Below are positions 55,367 to 64,000 of a DNA stretch of 64,000 bases, piece after piece. Position 1 is the stretch's first letter. Each line of letters starts with the position of its first letter. Where the stretch lies: positions 1 through 64,000 of the forward strand of contig CACGAJ010000003.1 of assembly GCA_902570945.1 (NCBI GenBank), given 5' to 3'. The stretch is from an uncultured Synechococcaceae cyanobacterium (GTDB taxonomy: Bacteria; Cyanobacteriota; Cyanobacteriia; PCC-6307; Cyanobiaceae). Under the pieces are notes generated by a model. The model was not told where the DNA came from. It worked only from the letters and a program-made list of their open reading frames with translations, and did no database searches. A program made the translations under genes and the position numbers.

Positions 55367-56993
55367 TATTTAAACAGGCTCTTCTACTCAAGGCCATCAT
55401 TGTAAGTGTTGGGCTTTGCCAAGATGATGTGGGCCAGCATGCTCCATCTAGTATAAGTACATTCTTGCATCTCCATAATCTATTAAATTTATCAACTACA
55501 CTATTGTCTTCATTAGTTCCCATTGGTGCGCCTCCTACTTCATGTATGTAATATCCTGGAGGAGGGGGACTATCTGAAAGTGCGATCAAATTTTTTGTAA
55601 AAAAACTCCCTAATGGGATATTCATTAGGTCATCAATATTTTTTATTTCTCCATTTGCAGCTTTTATTGATTTTAGTATTGTGGTTTCCATATGTTTTGC
55701 CATATTTAACTCATTCTCGCTCCATTCGAATTCAATATAGGGAATTGGGATACCCCATTCATCTGTTTTATTCGAAAGAGAAACTGAGTTTTTCTCTCTA
55801 GGAAGTACTTCCCCATGGGCGATAAGAAAGCCAATGGATTTGTTTTTGTCTTTTTGCAAAAATTTAGGTATTCCTAATCTATCAATTCCACCCCAGATTC
55901 CATAACCTCTATGGAAATTTATGTCGTCAATTTCTGGTAAATTTGAACCAAATGGAATAAAGAAGCTGCCTGCTCCAGAAAGATCGGGAGGATTATCTAA
56001 TGGTTTATCTGAGTTTTTTATTTTTGGGACTGAAAAAAATCTACAGATAGATATGTGATCCATGAGGTATTTACCTAATTTCCCAGAATTATCTTTAAAC
56101 CCTGAGGAATTTGATTTGTATTCTGAGTTCAGGAGTATTCTCAGTGTTGAAATTGTTGATGCGCATAGAAAAACTAAATCACAATTCAATACTTCTTTGT
56201 GTCCATTTTCTAGGTTTACGATCGTTAGTTTTGATGCAATCTCTGTTATCTTGTTAATTTCAAAAGACTCTACTAGGTAATTAGAGATTATTTGTACATT
56301 TCCAGTATCTAAAGCTTTTTTTAAAGAGCTTCCTACGCTAGAGGAATTGGGCCATTTTTTATCTTTTACTGATGAATTATGGTCAAATCCTCTTGATTGG
56401 ATAAATGGATAGTTTAATTTTGATTTAACTTTGCTGCCAAAAACATTTTCGTTTTTTGTAAGAGGAATTTCACCAATATATTTACCGTTCGGGACTTCCT
56501 TAATATCATCTTTTCGTCCATAAATTCCACAAAAATTTTCAATAAAATCATAGTGAGGTTTAAGGTCTTCGTATGAAATAGGCCAGTTTGGTCCAAATCC
56601 ATCTTTTTTAGCTGGATGAAAATCTTCTGAGGAAAGTCTTAATGTTATGCCTCCCCACGTTAATGACCTTCCCCCATATTGTTTTCCTTGAGTCCAAATG
56701 AAGGGCTTTTTTTTGGGGAAGTCATAAGGATGCTTCAATTCATTTGAATATAAATCAGGATTATTTTTCCAATAACCAGGATGTTGGCATTGATTGGTAT
56801 GTTTTTTTGTTAAAACTCCTGATAATCTTTTAAATGTACTTTTTGGCTCATAATTGCTAGCCTCATGCCTTTTGATTTTTGGTCCGGCTTCTATTACTAA
56901 AACTTTTAGCCCCTGTTCCGCCAATGTAAGTGCTGCTATTCCTCCTGTAGCTCCAGAACCAACAACAATTGCATCATAAGGACCTATATCCAA
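55353..56993 (-). CDS. GMC-family oxidoreductase
   Basis: AIVVGSGATGGIAALTLAEQGLKVLVIEAG, GGRSLTWGGITLRL, C-terminal LILDGACWPTSSWQSPTLTMMALSRRA. Confidence 0.92.
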   Translation of the reverse strand: MDIGPYDAIVVGSGATGGIAALTLAEQGLKVLVIEAGPKIKRHEASNYEPKSTFKRLSGVLTKKHTNQCQHPGYWKNNPDLYSNELKHPYDFPKKKPFIWTQGKQYGGRSLTWGGITLRLSSEDFHPAKKDGFGPNWPISYEDLKPHYDFIENFCGIYGRKDDIKEVPNGKYIGEIPLTKNENVFGSKVKSKLNYPFIQSRGFDHNSSVKDKKWPNSSSVGSSLKKALDTGNVQIISNYLVESFEINKITEIASKLTIVNLENGHKEVLNCDLVFLCASTISTLRILLNSEYKSNSSGFKDNSGKLGKYLMDHISICRFFSVPKIKNSDKPLDNPPDLSGAGSFFIPFGSNLPEIDDINFHRGYGIWGGIDRLGIPKFLQKDKNKSIGFLIAHGEVLPREKNSVSLSNKTDEWGIPIPYIEFEWSENELNMAKHMETTILKSIKAANGEIKNIDDLMNIPLGSFFTKNLIALSDSPPPPGYYIHEVGGAPMGTNEDNSVVDKFNRLWRCKNVLILDGACWPTSSWQSPTLTMMALSRRACLNIKKI

Positions 56994-57100
56994 AACCTAT
57001 TTCGTAATTTGTTATTTAAATAAATATAGCATTCAGTAAATAATTAATTTTTAGATTTCAGCCTAAGAAGTTAGAATTTATTTAAATATTACTCAAAAAA

Positions 57101-57574
57101 ATGAGATTTATAATTTTAACTGTCTTAATAACTGTTTTAACCCTTCCTTCTAGAAGTCTTGCTGCATTGGATTATGGTAAACAATCATTGGTAGGAGCAG
57201 ATTTTTCTGGATCTGATTTAAAAGGAGCAACTTTCTATTTGACTGATTTACAAGACGCAAATTTGTCAGGTTGTGAGCTCCAAAATGCGACTCTTTATGG
57301 AGCAAAATTGAAAGATACTAATTTAAGTAACTCCAACTTAAAAGAAGTAACTTTAGACTCGGCTGTTTTAGATGGAACAGATTTATCAAATACTAACTTG
57401 GAGGATTCTTTTGCTTATAGTACACAGTTTGAAAATGTAAAAATTCAGGGTGCAGACTTCACAAATGTTTTTTTGCCAAAAGATATTGTTAGAAAATTTT
57501 GTGAAAATGCTTCTGGTACTAATCCATTCACAAATAGAGATACCAAAGAAACTTTAGAGTGCGATTACATTTAA
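57101..57574 (+). CDS. Secreted pentapeptide-repeat protein
   Basis: Signal peptide; canonical A(D/N)LXX repeats GADFSGSDLKGATFYLTDLQDANLSGCELQNATLYGAKLKDTNL. Confidence 0.9.
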   Translation: MRFIILTVLITVLTLPSRSLAALDYGKQSLVGADFSGSDLKGATFYLTDLQDANLSGCELQNATLYGAKLKDTNLSNSNLKEVTLDSAVLDGTDLSNTNLEDSFAYSTQFENVKIQGADFTNVFLPKDIVRKFCENASGTNPFTNRDTKETLECDYI

Positions 57575-57576
57575 AT

Positions 57577-57969
57577 TTATGCACATAAAAGTTCTTTTTT
57601 AATTTTTCTTTGTTTATAAAGTGATCTCCCAATAGGCCAACCTAAAGTAGATAAATGTCTCATTAAAGAACTTGAGTATTTAAAATCAAGATTGTCTGAA
57701 TATTTGATACCGAGTTCTTTTAGAGTAGTTATTAATAAAAAGAGATCTTTCTTATTGCCTTTTTTCATATCTAATAAAATTAATACCTTATTTGATAATT
57801 TTTTTTCTAGAACCTTATTATTTTCAGCAAAACCAACTTTAAGTGAATTAAATTCATAAGAATAAAGAGTGTAAATTATTCCATCTTTGAAGGTATCAGT
57901 AGAACTATCTATGTTAAAACTTGATGATTTTGAAGTTTTGTATCCTTTTACGATTTTTCTGTTGTTCAT
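57577..57969 (-). CDS. Small GIY-YIG/T5orf172-like (degenerate) protein
   Basis: 130 aa; GIIYTLYSYEFNSLKVGFAENNKVLEKKL resembles the GIY-YIG core; 2-nt gap from upstream RHH-like gene. Confidence 0.5.
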   Translation of the reverse strand: MNNRKIVKGYKTSKSSSFNIDSSTDTFKDGIIYTLYSYEFNSLKVGFAENNKVLEKKLSNKVLILLDMKKGNKKDLFLLITTLKELGIKYSDNLDFKYSSSLMRHLSTLGWPIGRSLYKQRKIKKELLCA

Positions 57970-57971
57970 AA

Positions 57972-58469
57972 TTATTTGATTTCGTTCTGTGATATTTGGT
58001 ATTTCTCTAACAGATTGTTTACTTCTGCTAATGCAATTCTCTTTTGACAGGCAGAGTCATATCTATTTATTGCTACAGAAGGTATTGATCCTTTACTTTT
58101 CATTTCCATTATTCCAGTTTCTAAACACTGAAATGCAACACTCGATAAATCTCGCCCCTCTGCTGCAGCCCAAACCTTCAACAGATAAGTAAGGTTTGAT
58201 GGCACTGAGATCTGTACTTTATTTGAATTCGAAGTGTTTAATGTAATATCATCGAGACTAGTTTCTTTGGAGGAAATAGTTTCTTTTACTTTTTTCTTTA
58301 GGATTTTTACTTGGCTTATCGCGTCCTCTTTATTCCTAATCTTTTGTTCTATTTCAAATAACTCTTCTTCAGAATTAATTAAAGCTTCTAATGCCCATTT
58401 GGCATCATCTTTTGCAATGGCGGTTCTATCAAGCCATTCATCTCTTATTTTTGACCAATTACTAGGCAT
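57972..58469 (-). CDS. Coiled-coil plus ribbon-helix-helix-like DNA-binding protein
   Basis: 165 aa; N-terminal charged helix, then VQISVPSNLTYLLKVWAAAEGRDLSSVAFQCLETGI with RHH character. Confidence 0.6.
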   Translation of the reverse strand: MPSNWSKIRDEWLDRTAIAKDDAKWALEALINSEEELFEIEQKIRNKEDAISQVKILKKKVKETISSKETSLDDITLNTSNSNKVQISVPSNLTYLLKVWAAAEGRDLSSVAFQCLETGIMEMKSKGSIPSVAINRYDSACQKRIALAEVNNLLEKYQISQNEIK

Positions 58470-58499
58470 AAGTTTTATGCGATAATTCTATAATAAATA

Positions 58500-58551
58500 A
58501 ATCTAAATAGATTGTCTATATATTCTAAATAGATTTAATATAGATTGTATA
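58500..58551. promoter_or_regulatory. Helically phased 11-bp tandem repeat array (candidate operator)
   Basis: tagattgtcta / tatattctaaa / tagatttaata / tagattgtata at 58508, 58519, 58530, 58541; first repeat overlaps palindrome AATCTA-aa-TAGATT (58500-58513). Confidence 0.6.
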
Positions 58552-58733
58552 AAATTTAAAATGAAATTTAAAGATCCTTCTACTTAGAAATAAAGTTATT
58601 TAGCAAATAAAACTTTAGAATCTATCCAACAAGTTTTTTAGGTATTTTTTTTCTGCTAATTACAAACGGATTTATTAGACAACCCAATCTTTTTTTAAGT
58701 TATTTGTTTATTAAATAAAAAACTTCCTGGCTT

Positions 58734-59123
58734 TTAATCTCTTTCAATAAGTTCAATTTTATATCCATCAGGATCCTCAACAAAAGCCAAGACAGTGGCA
58801 CTATTTTGCATTGTTTTAGGTTTGGTTGTTACTTTACAACCATTATTTTCTAATCCTTGGCAAATCAGATGAATATCTTTTACTCCAATAGCTATATGAC
58901 CATATTTATCCCCAAGCTCATAGTCCTCTGATTTTTTGTTCCAGTTATAAGTTAATTCAATTACAGTGTTTTCTTTCTCTGAACCATAGCCAACAAATGC
59001 TAAAGTAAATTTCCCATGTGGGTAATCCTTTTTTCTTAATAAATTCATTCCTAATCTATTAACGTAAAAATCAATGGATTTATCTAAATCTCCAACTCTC
59101 AGCATTGTGTGTAGGATACGCAT
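58734..59123 (-). CDS. gloA: Lactoylglutathione lyase (glyoxalase I)
   Basis: RILHTMLRVGDLDKSIDFYVNRLGMNLLRKKDYPHGKFTLAFVGY; VEDPDGYKIELIER. Confidence 0.95.
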   Translation of the reverse strand: MRILHTMLRVGDLDKSIDFYVNRLGMNLLRKKDYPHGKFTLAFVGYGSEKENTVIELTYNWNKKSEDYELGDKYGHIAIGVKDIHLICQGLENNGCKVTTKPKTMQNSATVLAFVEDPDGYKIELIERD

Positions 59124-59257
59124 TTTGGATTATGAAGCTCAATTAATTATCTAATATTTAATAAACATCTGCCAAAAATTGATATTTTCGAGGCAAAGTC
59201 TTTTATTAAGTTCATAAAAATTAGGTTAAAATATTAATAATTGATCTTAACAATATA

Positions 59258-59692
59258 TTGAATCAGTTATTACAGAGACTCTCATCAGTATTTATGTATA
59301 TTTTGCCATTAAATGCTTCAATACCTTTTGGATATTATTTGTTTTATAAATATTCTTTTTTAAAAGTACTATTATTTATAACTTTCCCAATAGCAATAGT
59401 TGAGAAAACTATTCCTTTTGGTAACTTTTTATTATTTATAATTTTATTTGCAGGATTAGCACGGAATCCAAAGGTGCCATATTTCGTTAGATATAATTCA
59501 TGCCAAGCATTACTTATTAATATTGCTTTGTTAATAATTTCCTATTTCTTGAGCATATTACCGATAGTTGAACTAGGTTCAATTATTTTCATATTTACAC
59601 TATGCATTGTCATTTATTCTATTTCTCAATGTATTTATGGAGTTGAACCGGAAATACCCTTAATAAGTAAGTCTGTAAGAATGCAAATTTAA
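59258..59692 (+). CDS. Tic20/Ycf60-like membrane protein
   Basis: 144 aa; four TM; ARNPKVPYFVRYNSCQALLINIALLI, CIYGVEPEIPLISKSVRMQI. Confidence 0.85.
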   Translation: MNQLLQRLSSVFMYILPLNASIPFGYYLFYKYSFLKVLLFITFPIAIVEKTIPFGNFLLFIILFAGLARNPKVPYFVRYNSCQALLINIALLIISYFLSILPIVELGSIIFIFTLCIVIYSISQCIYGVEPEIPLISKSVRMQI

Positions 59693-59719
59693 AAATAATT
59701 TATAAATTTACTCACTTTT

Positions 59720-60043
59720 TCAGCAATCATTAAGAATTGATTCCCATTTTTGTTGAGTGGCTTTTATTACGCTCATCGGTGGTTGAGTCCCTTCTATTTC
59801 AAAGGCTTTAATCAATGATTTATTTGCTAACAAACCCAGTTTTGCGGCTTCTCTTTGTTTAGAACATACTTTTTTTCTTGATCCCTCTTTTAAACTATTT
59901 TCAATTTCTTTAAGAATCTGACTGGCTTTATTAGATTTAGAATAAAAATCATTTATATAATAATTAAGTTCCGTATCAGCAAAAATTTGAATCGGAGAGA
60001 TTAAGGTCACTATAAAGATTGTAAATATGAATATTTTCATCAA
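59720..60043 (-). CDS. Hypothetical secreted protein
   Basis: 107 aa; signal peptide-like N-terminus; PPMSVIKATQQKWESILNDC. Confidence 0.65.
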   Translation of the reverse strand: MMKIFIFTIFIVTLISPIQIFADTELNYYINDFYSKSNKASQILKEIENSLKEGSRKKVCSKQREAAKLGLLANKSLIKAFEIEGTQPPMSVIKATQQKWESILNDC

Positions 60044-60046
60044 AAT

Positions 60047-60631
60047 TTAATTAACTTTATTGTCCCATCTTTTTAAGATTAAATAAAATGTAAGAACACT
60101 TGTTGTCCCAGATGGCCCTATTAATATATGCCAAAATTGATCGCCAGTATTTAAAAGATTTGTTCCAAAAAAGGTTGTAAAAATAATACCAAATATCGGG
60201 TAAAGGATTAAAAGCCAATCTTTAAAGGCTCTTTGCCAACTTATTATTAGAAAAATACTTATAGTTACTTGAAAAAAAAGAGAAATCGTCTTATCAAATA
60301 ATAAATATGACGTTATTGCACAAAAAGCTGTGCAAAGGTTAGTTGTTTGAATAAATTTATTTTTTATAACTGATACTGATAAACATGTTAAGCCTAAAGA
60401 TAGGAAGGAATAAAATAACCAATTAAATAAAGAAGAATGATTAATGTATATCCAAGATGTTTGGGTATGATCTATCATTTCAGAAATCGACGCTAATCCT
60501 AAAAAGATAAAACCTAAGGCTATTTTTTTTCTCTTATTTATACTTTTAAATTTATTAAAAGAATTAATCCCTAAAATTATTGGAATTATCGCTGCTTGAA
60601 GATGGGCTAATAATAAAATTAAAAAAAACAA
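60047..60631 (-). CDS. Hypothetical multi-TM protein
   Basis: 194 aa, hydrophobic segments, 3-nt gap from next gene. Confidence 0.7.
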   Translation of the reverse strand: MFFLILLLAHLQAAIIPIILGINSFNKFKSINKRKKIALGFIFLGLASISEMIDHTQTSWIYINHSSLFNWLFYSFLSLGLTCLSVSVIKNKFIQTTNLCTAFCAITSYLLFDKTISLFFQVTISIFLIISWQRAFKDWLLILYPIFGIIFTTFFGTNLLNTGDQFWHILIGPSGTTSVLTFYLILKRWDNKVN

Positions 60632-60684
60632 AATAAATTCTCAAAATCAATTCATTTAAGTAAAAAAAAAAATCCATTCTATTG

Positions 60685-60885
60685 TTATCTAGGTAAAGAA
60701 ATATACCATTGACCAATTATTAAAATTAAAATTGTAAGAACGAAAGGAAAAGCAGGATACCTTGTCTGAAAATTTGCAGGAGGCCATGGAGACCATGATA
60801 TTAACCTTCCTTGAGGTTCATTGGAAACAACTCTTTTTTTTGATTTTTGGGATATTGAGATATCTTTTGCGAATCCTTTACTCAT
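60685..60885 (-). CDS. Small single-TM protein
   Basis: 66 aa; GRLISWSPWPPANFQTRYPAFPFVLTILILIIGQWYISLPR. Confidence 0.65.
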   Translation of the reverse strand: MSKGFAKDISISQKSKKRVVSNEPQGRLISWSPWPPANFQTRYPAFPFVLTILILIIGQWYISLPR

Positions 60886-60915
60886 AAACCAAAATTAAAA
60901 ACTTATATTAACAAG

Positions 60916-60959
60916 AACGTAAAAAAAGGGCGTCATAATAATGAAGTTAATTTTACGTT
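60916..60959. repeat. 9-bp perfect inverted repeat upstream of 60685-60885
   Basis: AACGTAAAA (60916-60924) and TTTTACGTT (60951-60959), 26-nt spacer. Confidence 0.45.
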
Positions 60960-61161
60960 ACTTTTTAATAAGAATGATAGAGGCTATTTTTTAACCAATG
61001 TTGTCCTAGAAAAGAAGATGTTTGCAAGATTTTAGGAATTTACTAATACGAGTGGATTTATAGGTTTAGGCGAAATAAAAATATATAAGCTTGAGTGTTA
61101 TATTGATTGGACTATACTAATTTTTAAAATTTGAAGTGAGACAATTCAGTATAATTAAAAA

Positions 61162-61776
61162 TTATGTATTAGGCTTTATACCAGCCATAAATTCAACTGA
61201 TTTTTGTAAAGATATGGTACTCCAAATTGCAAAAATAACATCTATGAATGCTAATACTCCACCAGAAATAAGTCCTATAAATAATGATATTATTCCTCCC
61301 CATAGAATAATCTCAGGTAAGCTTTCTAATGGAGGATTTAGACCTTTTCTCTTTGGAGAATTATTTCCTCCACTTTTCCTAGAAATAGATGCAGCATCTC
61401 TTGCTACTTTATAATTAAAGTAAACAGCAGCAGCCGTACAAGTAATTATTGTAAGAAAAATCGCTAATCCAGGATCAACACTCGTTACCCCTTCAAATTT
61501 TTTATTCTTTTTAATAACCTTTAGCCAGTCAGCAAGTAAGACAAAATAGTATAAACCACAAGTAACAATTAATAATATAGCTACCTTACCCTGATCTCGA
61601 TATTTAAATGATGTTGCATCTATTGAGTTTGAAAGCTCATTAGTTATTTCTTCTTTTGATTTGACTAGACTATTATATTTTCCATTACCTTTAACACCTA
61701 AATCTACACCACAGTATTCACATGAAATTTGATCATCATTATTAATTGCTCCACAATTGGGACATTTAATACCCAT
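61162..61776 (-). CDS. Zinc-ribbon membrane protein
   Basis: MGIKCPNCGAINNDDQISCEYCGVDLG (CxxC...CxxC) followed by about four TM segments. Confidence 0.75.
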   Translation of the reverse strand: MGIKCPNCGAINNDDQISCEYCGVDLGVKGNGKYNSLVKSKEEITNELSNSIDATSFKYRDQGKVAILLIVTCGLYYFVLLADWLKVIKKNKKFEGVTSVDPGLAIFLTIITCTAAAVYFNYKVARDAASISRKSGGNNSPKRKGLNPPLESLPEIILWGGIISLFIGLISGGVLAFIDVIFAIWSTISLQKSVEFMAGIKPNT

Positions 61777-61890
61777 TATTTAAAAAAAATATCTTGGTAA
61801 GATTAAATCATAATTTGTTATCTTTCAAGAATATTTTTTTATTTGAATATTTTCTAATCAATTATGTATAAAAATTAAGCTTAAAAATTT

Positions 61891-62304
61891 ATGAGAAATA
61901 AATTAAAATTAACTAGCCGAAAGTTCACAAATTTAAGCTATTTGTTACCTATATCATTGACTTCATACTTATTTTTAAAACAGAAATTTCCTTGGCTTCC
62001 AGGATACAGCTGTCCAATAAGGCATGCAACTGGGATGCCATGTCCTTCTTGTTTTTTAACAAGATCAGTTTGCGCCAGTTTAAGTGGCGATTTTTTAAAT
62101 GCGTTCAAAATGCATCTTTTTGGACCTCCATTGGCCATATTTTTAATCATTTGGTCGATATTATCCTTGAGGAGAAAAACTTTTTTAAAAATAAAATTTA
62201 AAAGTAAGTTTTTTTATATTGGGTTTTTTTTCTTTTTAATATATTGGGTTTATAGATTAATAATGTATTTTATTTTAGGAGTAGAAGTTTTTCCAGACTT
62301 TTAG
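61891..62304 (+). CDS. DUF2752-like membrane protein
   Basis: SCPIRHATGMPCPSCFLTRSVCASLSGDFLNAFKMHLFGPPLAIF. Confidence 0.8.
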   Translation: MRNKLKLTSRKFTNLSYLLPISLTSYLFLKQKFPWLPGYSCPIRHATGMPCPSCFLTRSVCASLSGDFLNAFKMHLFGPPLAIFLIIWSILSLRRKTFLKIKFKSKFFYIGFFFFLIYWVYRLIMYFILGVEVFPDF

Positions 62305-62310
62305 GCTATT

Positions 62311-62979
62311 TTACTTGACATATTTTTTTAGTATTGAAAGTAAATTATCTTCATTATTTATTTTTTCAACTTGCTCCATAATTTTTTTAGATTTATCACT
62401 TCTGAAAAAAGAACTGTAGGGTAATATATTTCTAATTCTTTTGATTTCATTTTGAATCTTAATAGAGTTTTCAAATTTGCTCTCAATTTGATCCAAATAT
62501 ACCTCCCATAGATCTCTTGACTCAATTGAAAAATTCCTCTCTGCTGATCTTTCAAGAAATTTTTCTTCTAATTGTTCGTTACTATAGGCAAATAGACCTG
62601 TTAAAAAAAAACTTGCTAAAGTTGAAAAAATAATAAAAATAGTAGGAAGTAAATCTTTTATTTTTTGAATCTCACTTGTTACGTTAGTTACGTTTTCTTT
62701 TAAAGAAAACTCAATTAAAATTGATAAAGTTGAGATTAAAAGACAAATTAGTAACCCCCTAGTTTTTGCATTTTTTGCAATTGGATCATATTCAGAACCA
62801 GTAATTAGATTTTGAATATTAAAAACTATTAGCCCTGAGGATATAAAATAAAGAATTGTTGGAACTAATTTAAAACTTTCTTCAAAATCTTTGCCTAGAT
62901 AAATTGCTATTAGGAGAGTCCAAAAACCTAATAAAGGGAGAAAAAATACGTAAAATGCTTTTTTGGTAATATTTGGCAT
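62311..62979 (-). CDS. Hypothetical membrane protein, four TM plus C-terminal helical region
   Basis: 222 aa ORF adjacent to SPFH-like gene. Confidence 0.7.
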   Translation of the reverse strand: MPNITKKAFYVFFLPLLGFWTLLIAIYLGKDFEESFKLVPTILYFISSGLIVFNIQNLITGSEYDPIAKNAKTRGLLICLLISTLSILIEFSLKENVTNVTSEIQKIKDLLPTIFIIFSTLASFFLTGLFAYSNEQLEEKFLERSAERNFSIESRDLWEVYLDQIESKFENSIKIQNEIKRIRNILPYSSFFRSDKSKKIMEQVEKINNEDNLLSILKKYVK

Positions 62980-62995
62980 AGAAATTTAAATAATT

Positions 62996-64000
62996 TTAGA
63001 GTTGGCTTAATAGTTGTGTTTTTTTATCTTGATATTCTTTCTCATTAATGAGTCCAGAATCAAATAACTTTTTAAGTTTTAACAATTTCTCTTCTATGTT
63101 ATTAAGATTATCAGATTGATTATTTTGAATATTAGGGTTTGTATTTTGGTTCACTGTATTAGCCATCTGTTGACCTGCTCCTAAACCCATACCAAGTCCC
63201 AACCCTCCGGATAAAAGAGTTCCTGAAATTCCTGATTCATTTTCTGCAGCTGCTTGAAGAGCGTCAAAACTTCTTTCTGTTTGATAGAAATTACCGGAAT
63301 CTTTTGCAGCATTAGCTCTTAATTTTAATGAAGCCGCATCTCCCAAACTGCTTTTAAGTTTTTTGTATTCTTCGCACTTCTCGTCAATCTCCAATGATTC
63401 AATATAAAAGTCAAACAAATCTAATCCAAATCTTCTAAATTCCTCAGCAAGTGACTCCTGCACATTTTTAGAAATATTTTTTAGTTCAGTAGATATAGTA
63501 AAAACATCAGCCTTATCATCAACAATAGTATCTGCAACCTCTTCTTTTAAATTTCTTACTAAAAGGGGAACTAATTTTTGCTTTAATTCAAGTTTGGAAA
63601 GACTTTGATTTCTTCCAACTATTTGAAGTATCAATGAGGCTGCATCTTCTATTTTTAATGCATATGTTCCAAAAGAGGTCATTGGAAGTATTAATCCGTA
63701 TGTATTATCTTTTATTTGTAATCTCGTACCCCATTTATAATCAAATGACGCAACTTTATTAGCAAACCAAATTTCTACAATAATTGGGCTACCTCCTTTG
63801 AAAGATTTTGATATTAGCCCTTCAAGTCCAGGAATATTGCCAGTTTCAATTAGATGTTTACCTGATTTAAAGATATTGAGTAATTGACCATTCTCAAATA
63901 GTAATGCTTCTTCGTTCTCATGGACAATTATTTGAGAACCAATTGTTATTGTATGTACGGGAGATTTCCAAATTAGGTAATCAGTATTAGATTCGTTTTG
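62996..64000 (-). CDS. SPFH-like (YdjI/virion-core-protein type) protein with C-terminal SHOCT domain, truncated by right window edge
   Basis: Frame stays open from 63682 to 64000: QNESNTDYLIWKSPVHTITIGSQIIVHENEEALLFENGQLLNIFKSGKHLIETGNIPGLEGLISKSFKGGSPIIVEIWFANKVASFDYKWGTRLQIKDNTYGLILP-MTSFGTYALKIEDA; C-term EEKLLKLKKLFDSGLINEKEYQDKKTQLLSQL. Confidence 0.82.
   Translation of the reverse strand, partial: QNESNTDYLIWKSPVHTITIGSQIIVHENEEALLFENGQLLNIFKSGKHLIETGNIPGLEGLISKSFKGGSPIIVEIWFANKVASFDYKWGTRLQIKDNTYGLILPMTSFGTYALKIEDAASLILQIVGRNQSLSKLELKQKLVPLLVRNLKEEVADTIVDDKADVFTISTELKNISKNVQESLAEEFRRFGLDLFDFYIESLEIDEKCEEYKKLKSSLGDAASLKLRANAAKDSGNFYQTERSFDALQAAAENESGISGTLLSGGLGLGMGLGAGQQMANTVNQNTNPNIQNNQSDNLNNIEEKLLKLKKLFDSGLINEKEYQDKKTQLLSQL

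Overview
AT-rich, gene-dense cyanobacterial chromosome segment. A Pcb chlorophyll-binding protein, a Prochlorococcus-type lycopene cyclase, NdhD, MenD/MenB, a POR-like SDR and DUF2811/DUF3721/DUF2389-type small proteins point to a high-light-type Prochlorococcus. Most of 1-57 kb is core metabolism: ndhD, thrB, glk, thrS, trpS, a Mn/Zn-type ABC transporter, lepB, menD, menB, glgA, murF, glmU, aroA, murI, a polyprenyl synthase, acs, hisS, pcb, a lycopene cyclase, fur, arsS, a glucosylglycerol-phosphate phosphatase homologue, metY/metA, SulP, CbiX and a GMC oxidoreductase. No rRNA, tRNA, transposon, integrase or CRISPR array was recognised. The most interesting accessory signals are: (i) a compact two-gene cassette at 57577-58469, an RHH-like DNA-binding protein followed by a GIY-YIG/T5orf172-like small protein, preceded by four tandem 11-bp repeats (58508-58551) that look like an operator array; (ii) a protein at 30870-31292 with about 12 uninterrupted hydrophobic G-[IV]-x-x-[LIM] pentads fused to a His-rich linker and a DUF3721-like tail; (iii) a small membrane/SPFH-SHOCT/zinc-ribbon/DUF2752 cluster at the right end, where the SPFH gene runs off the window and its ORF-track start is internal; (iv) three DnaA-box-like sequences in 42 bp of intergenic DNA at 54848-54889; (v) a GIY-YIG domain fused to a membrane segment at 37751-38293. 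All family assignments come from reading the translations; no database search was run.
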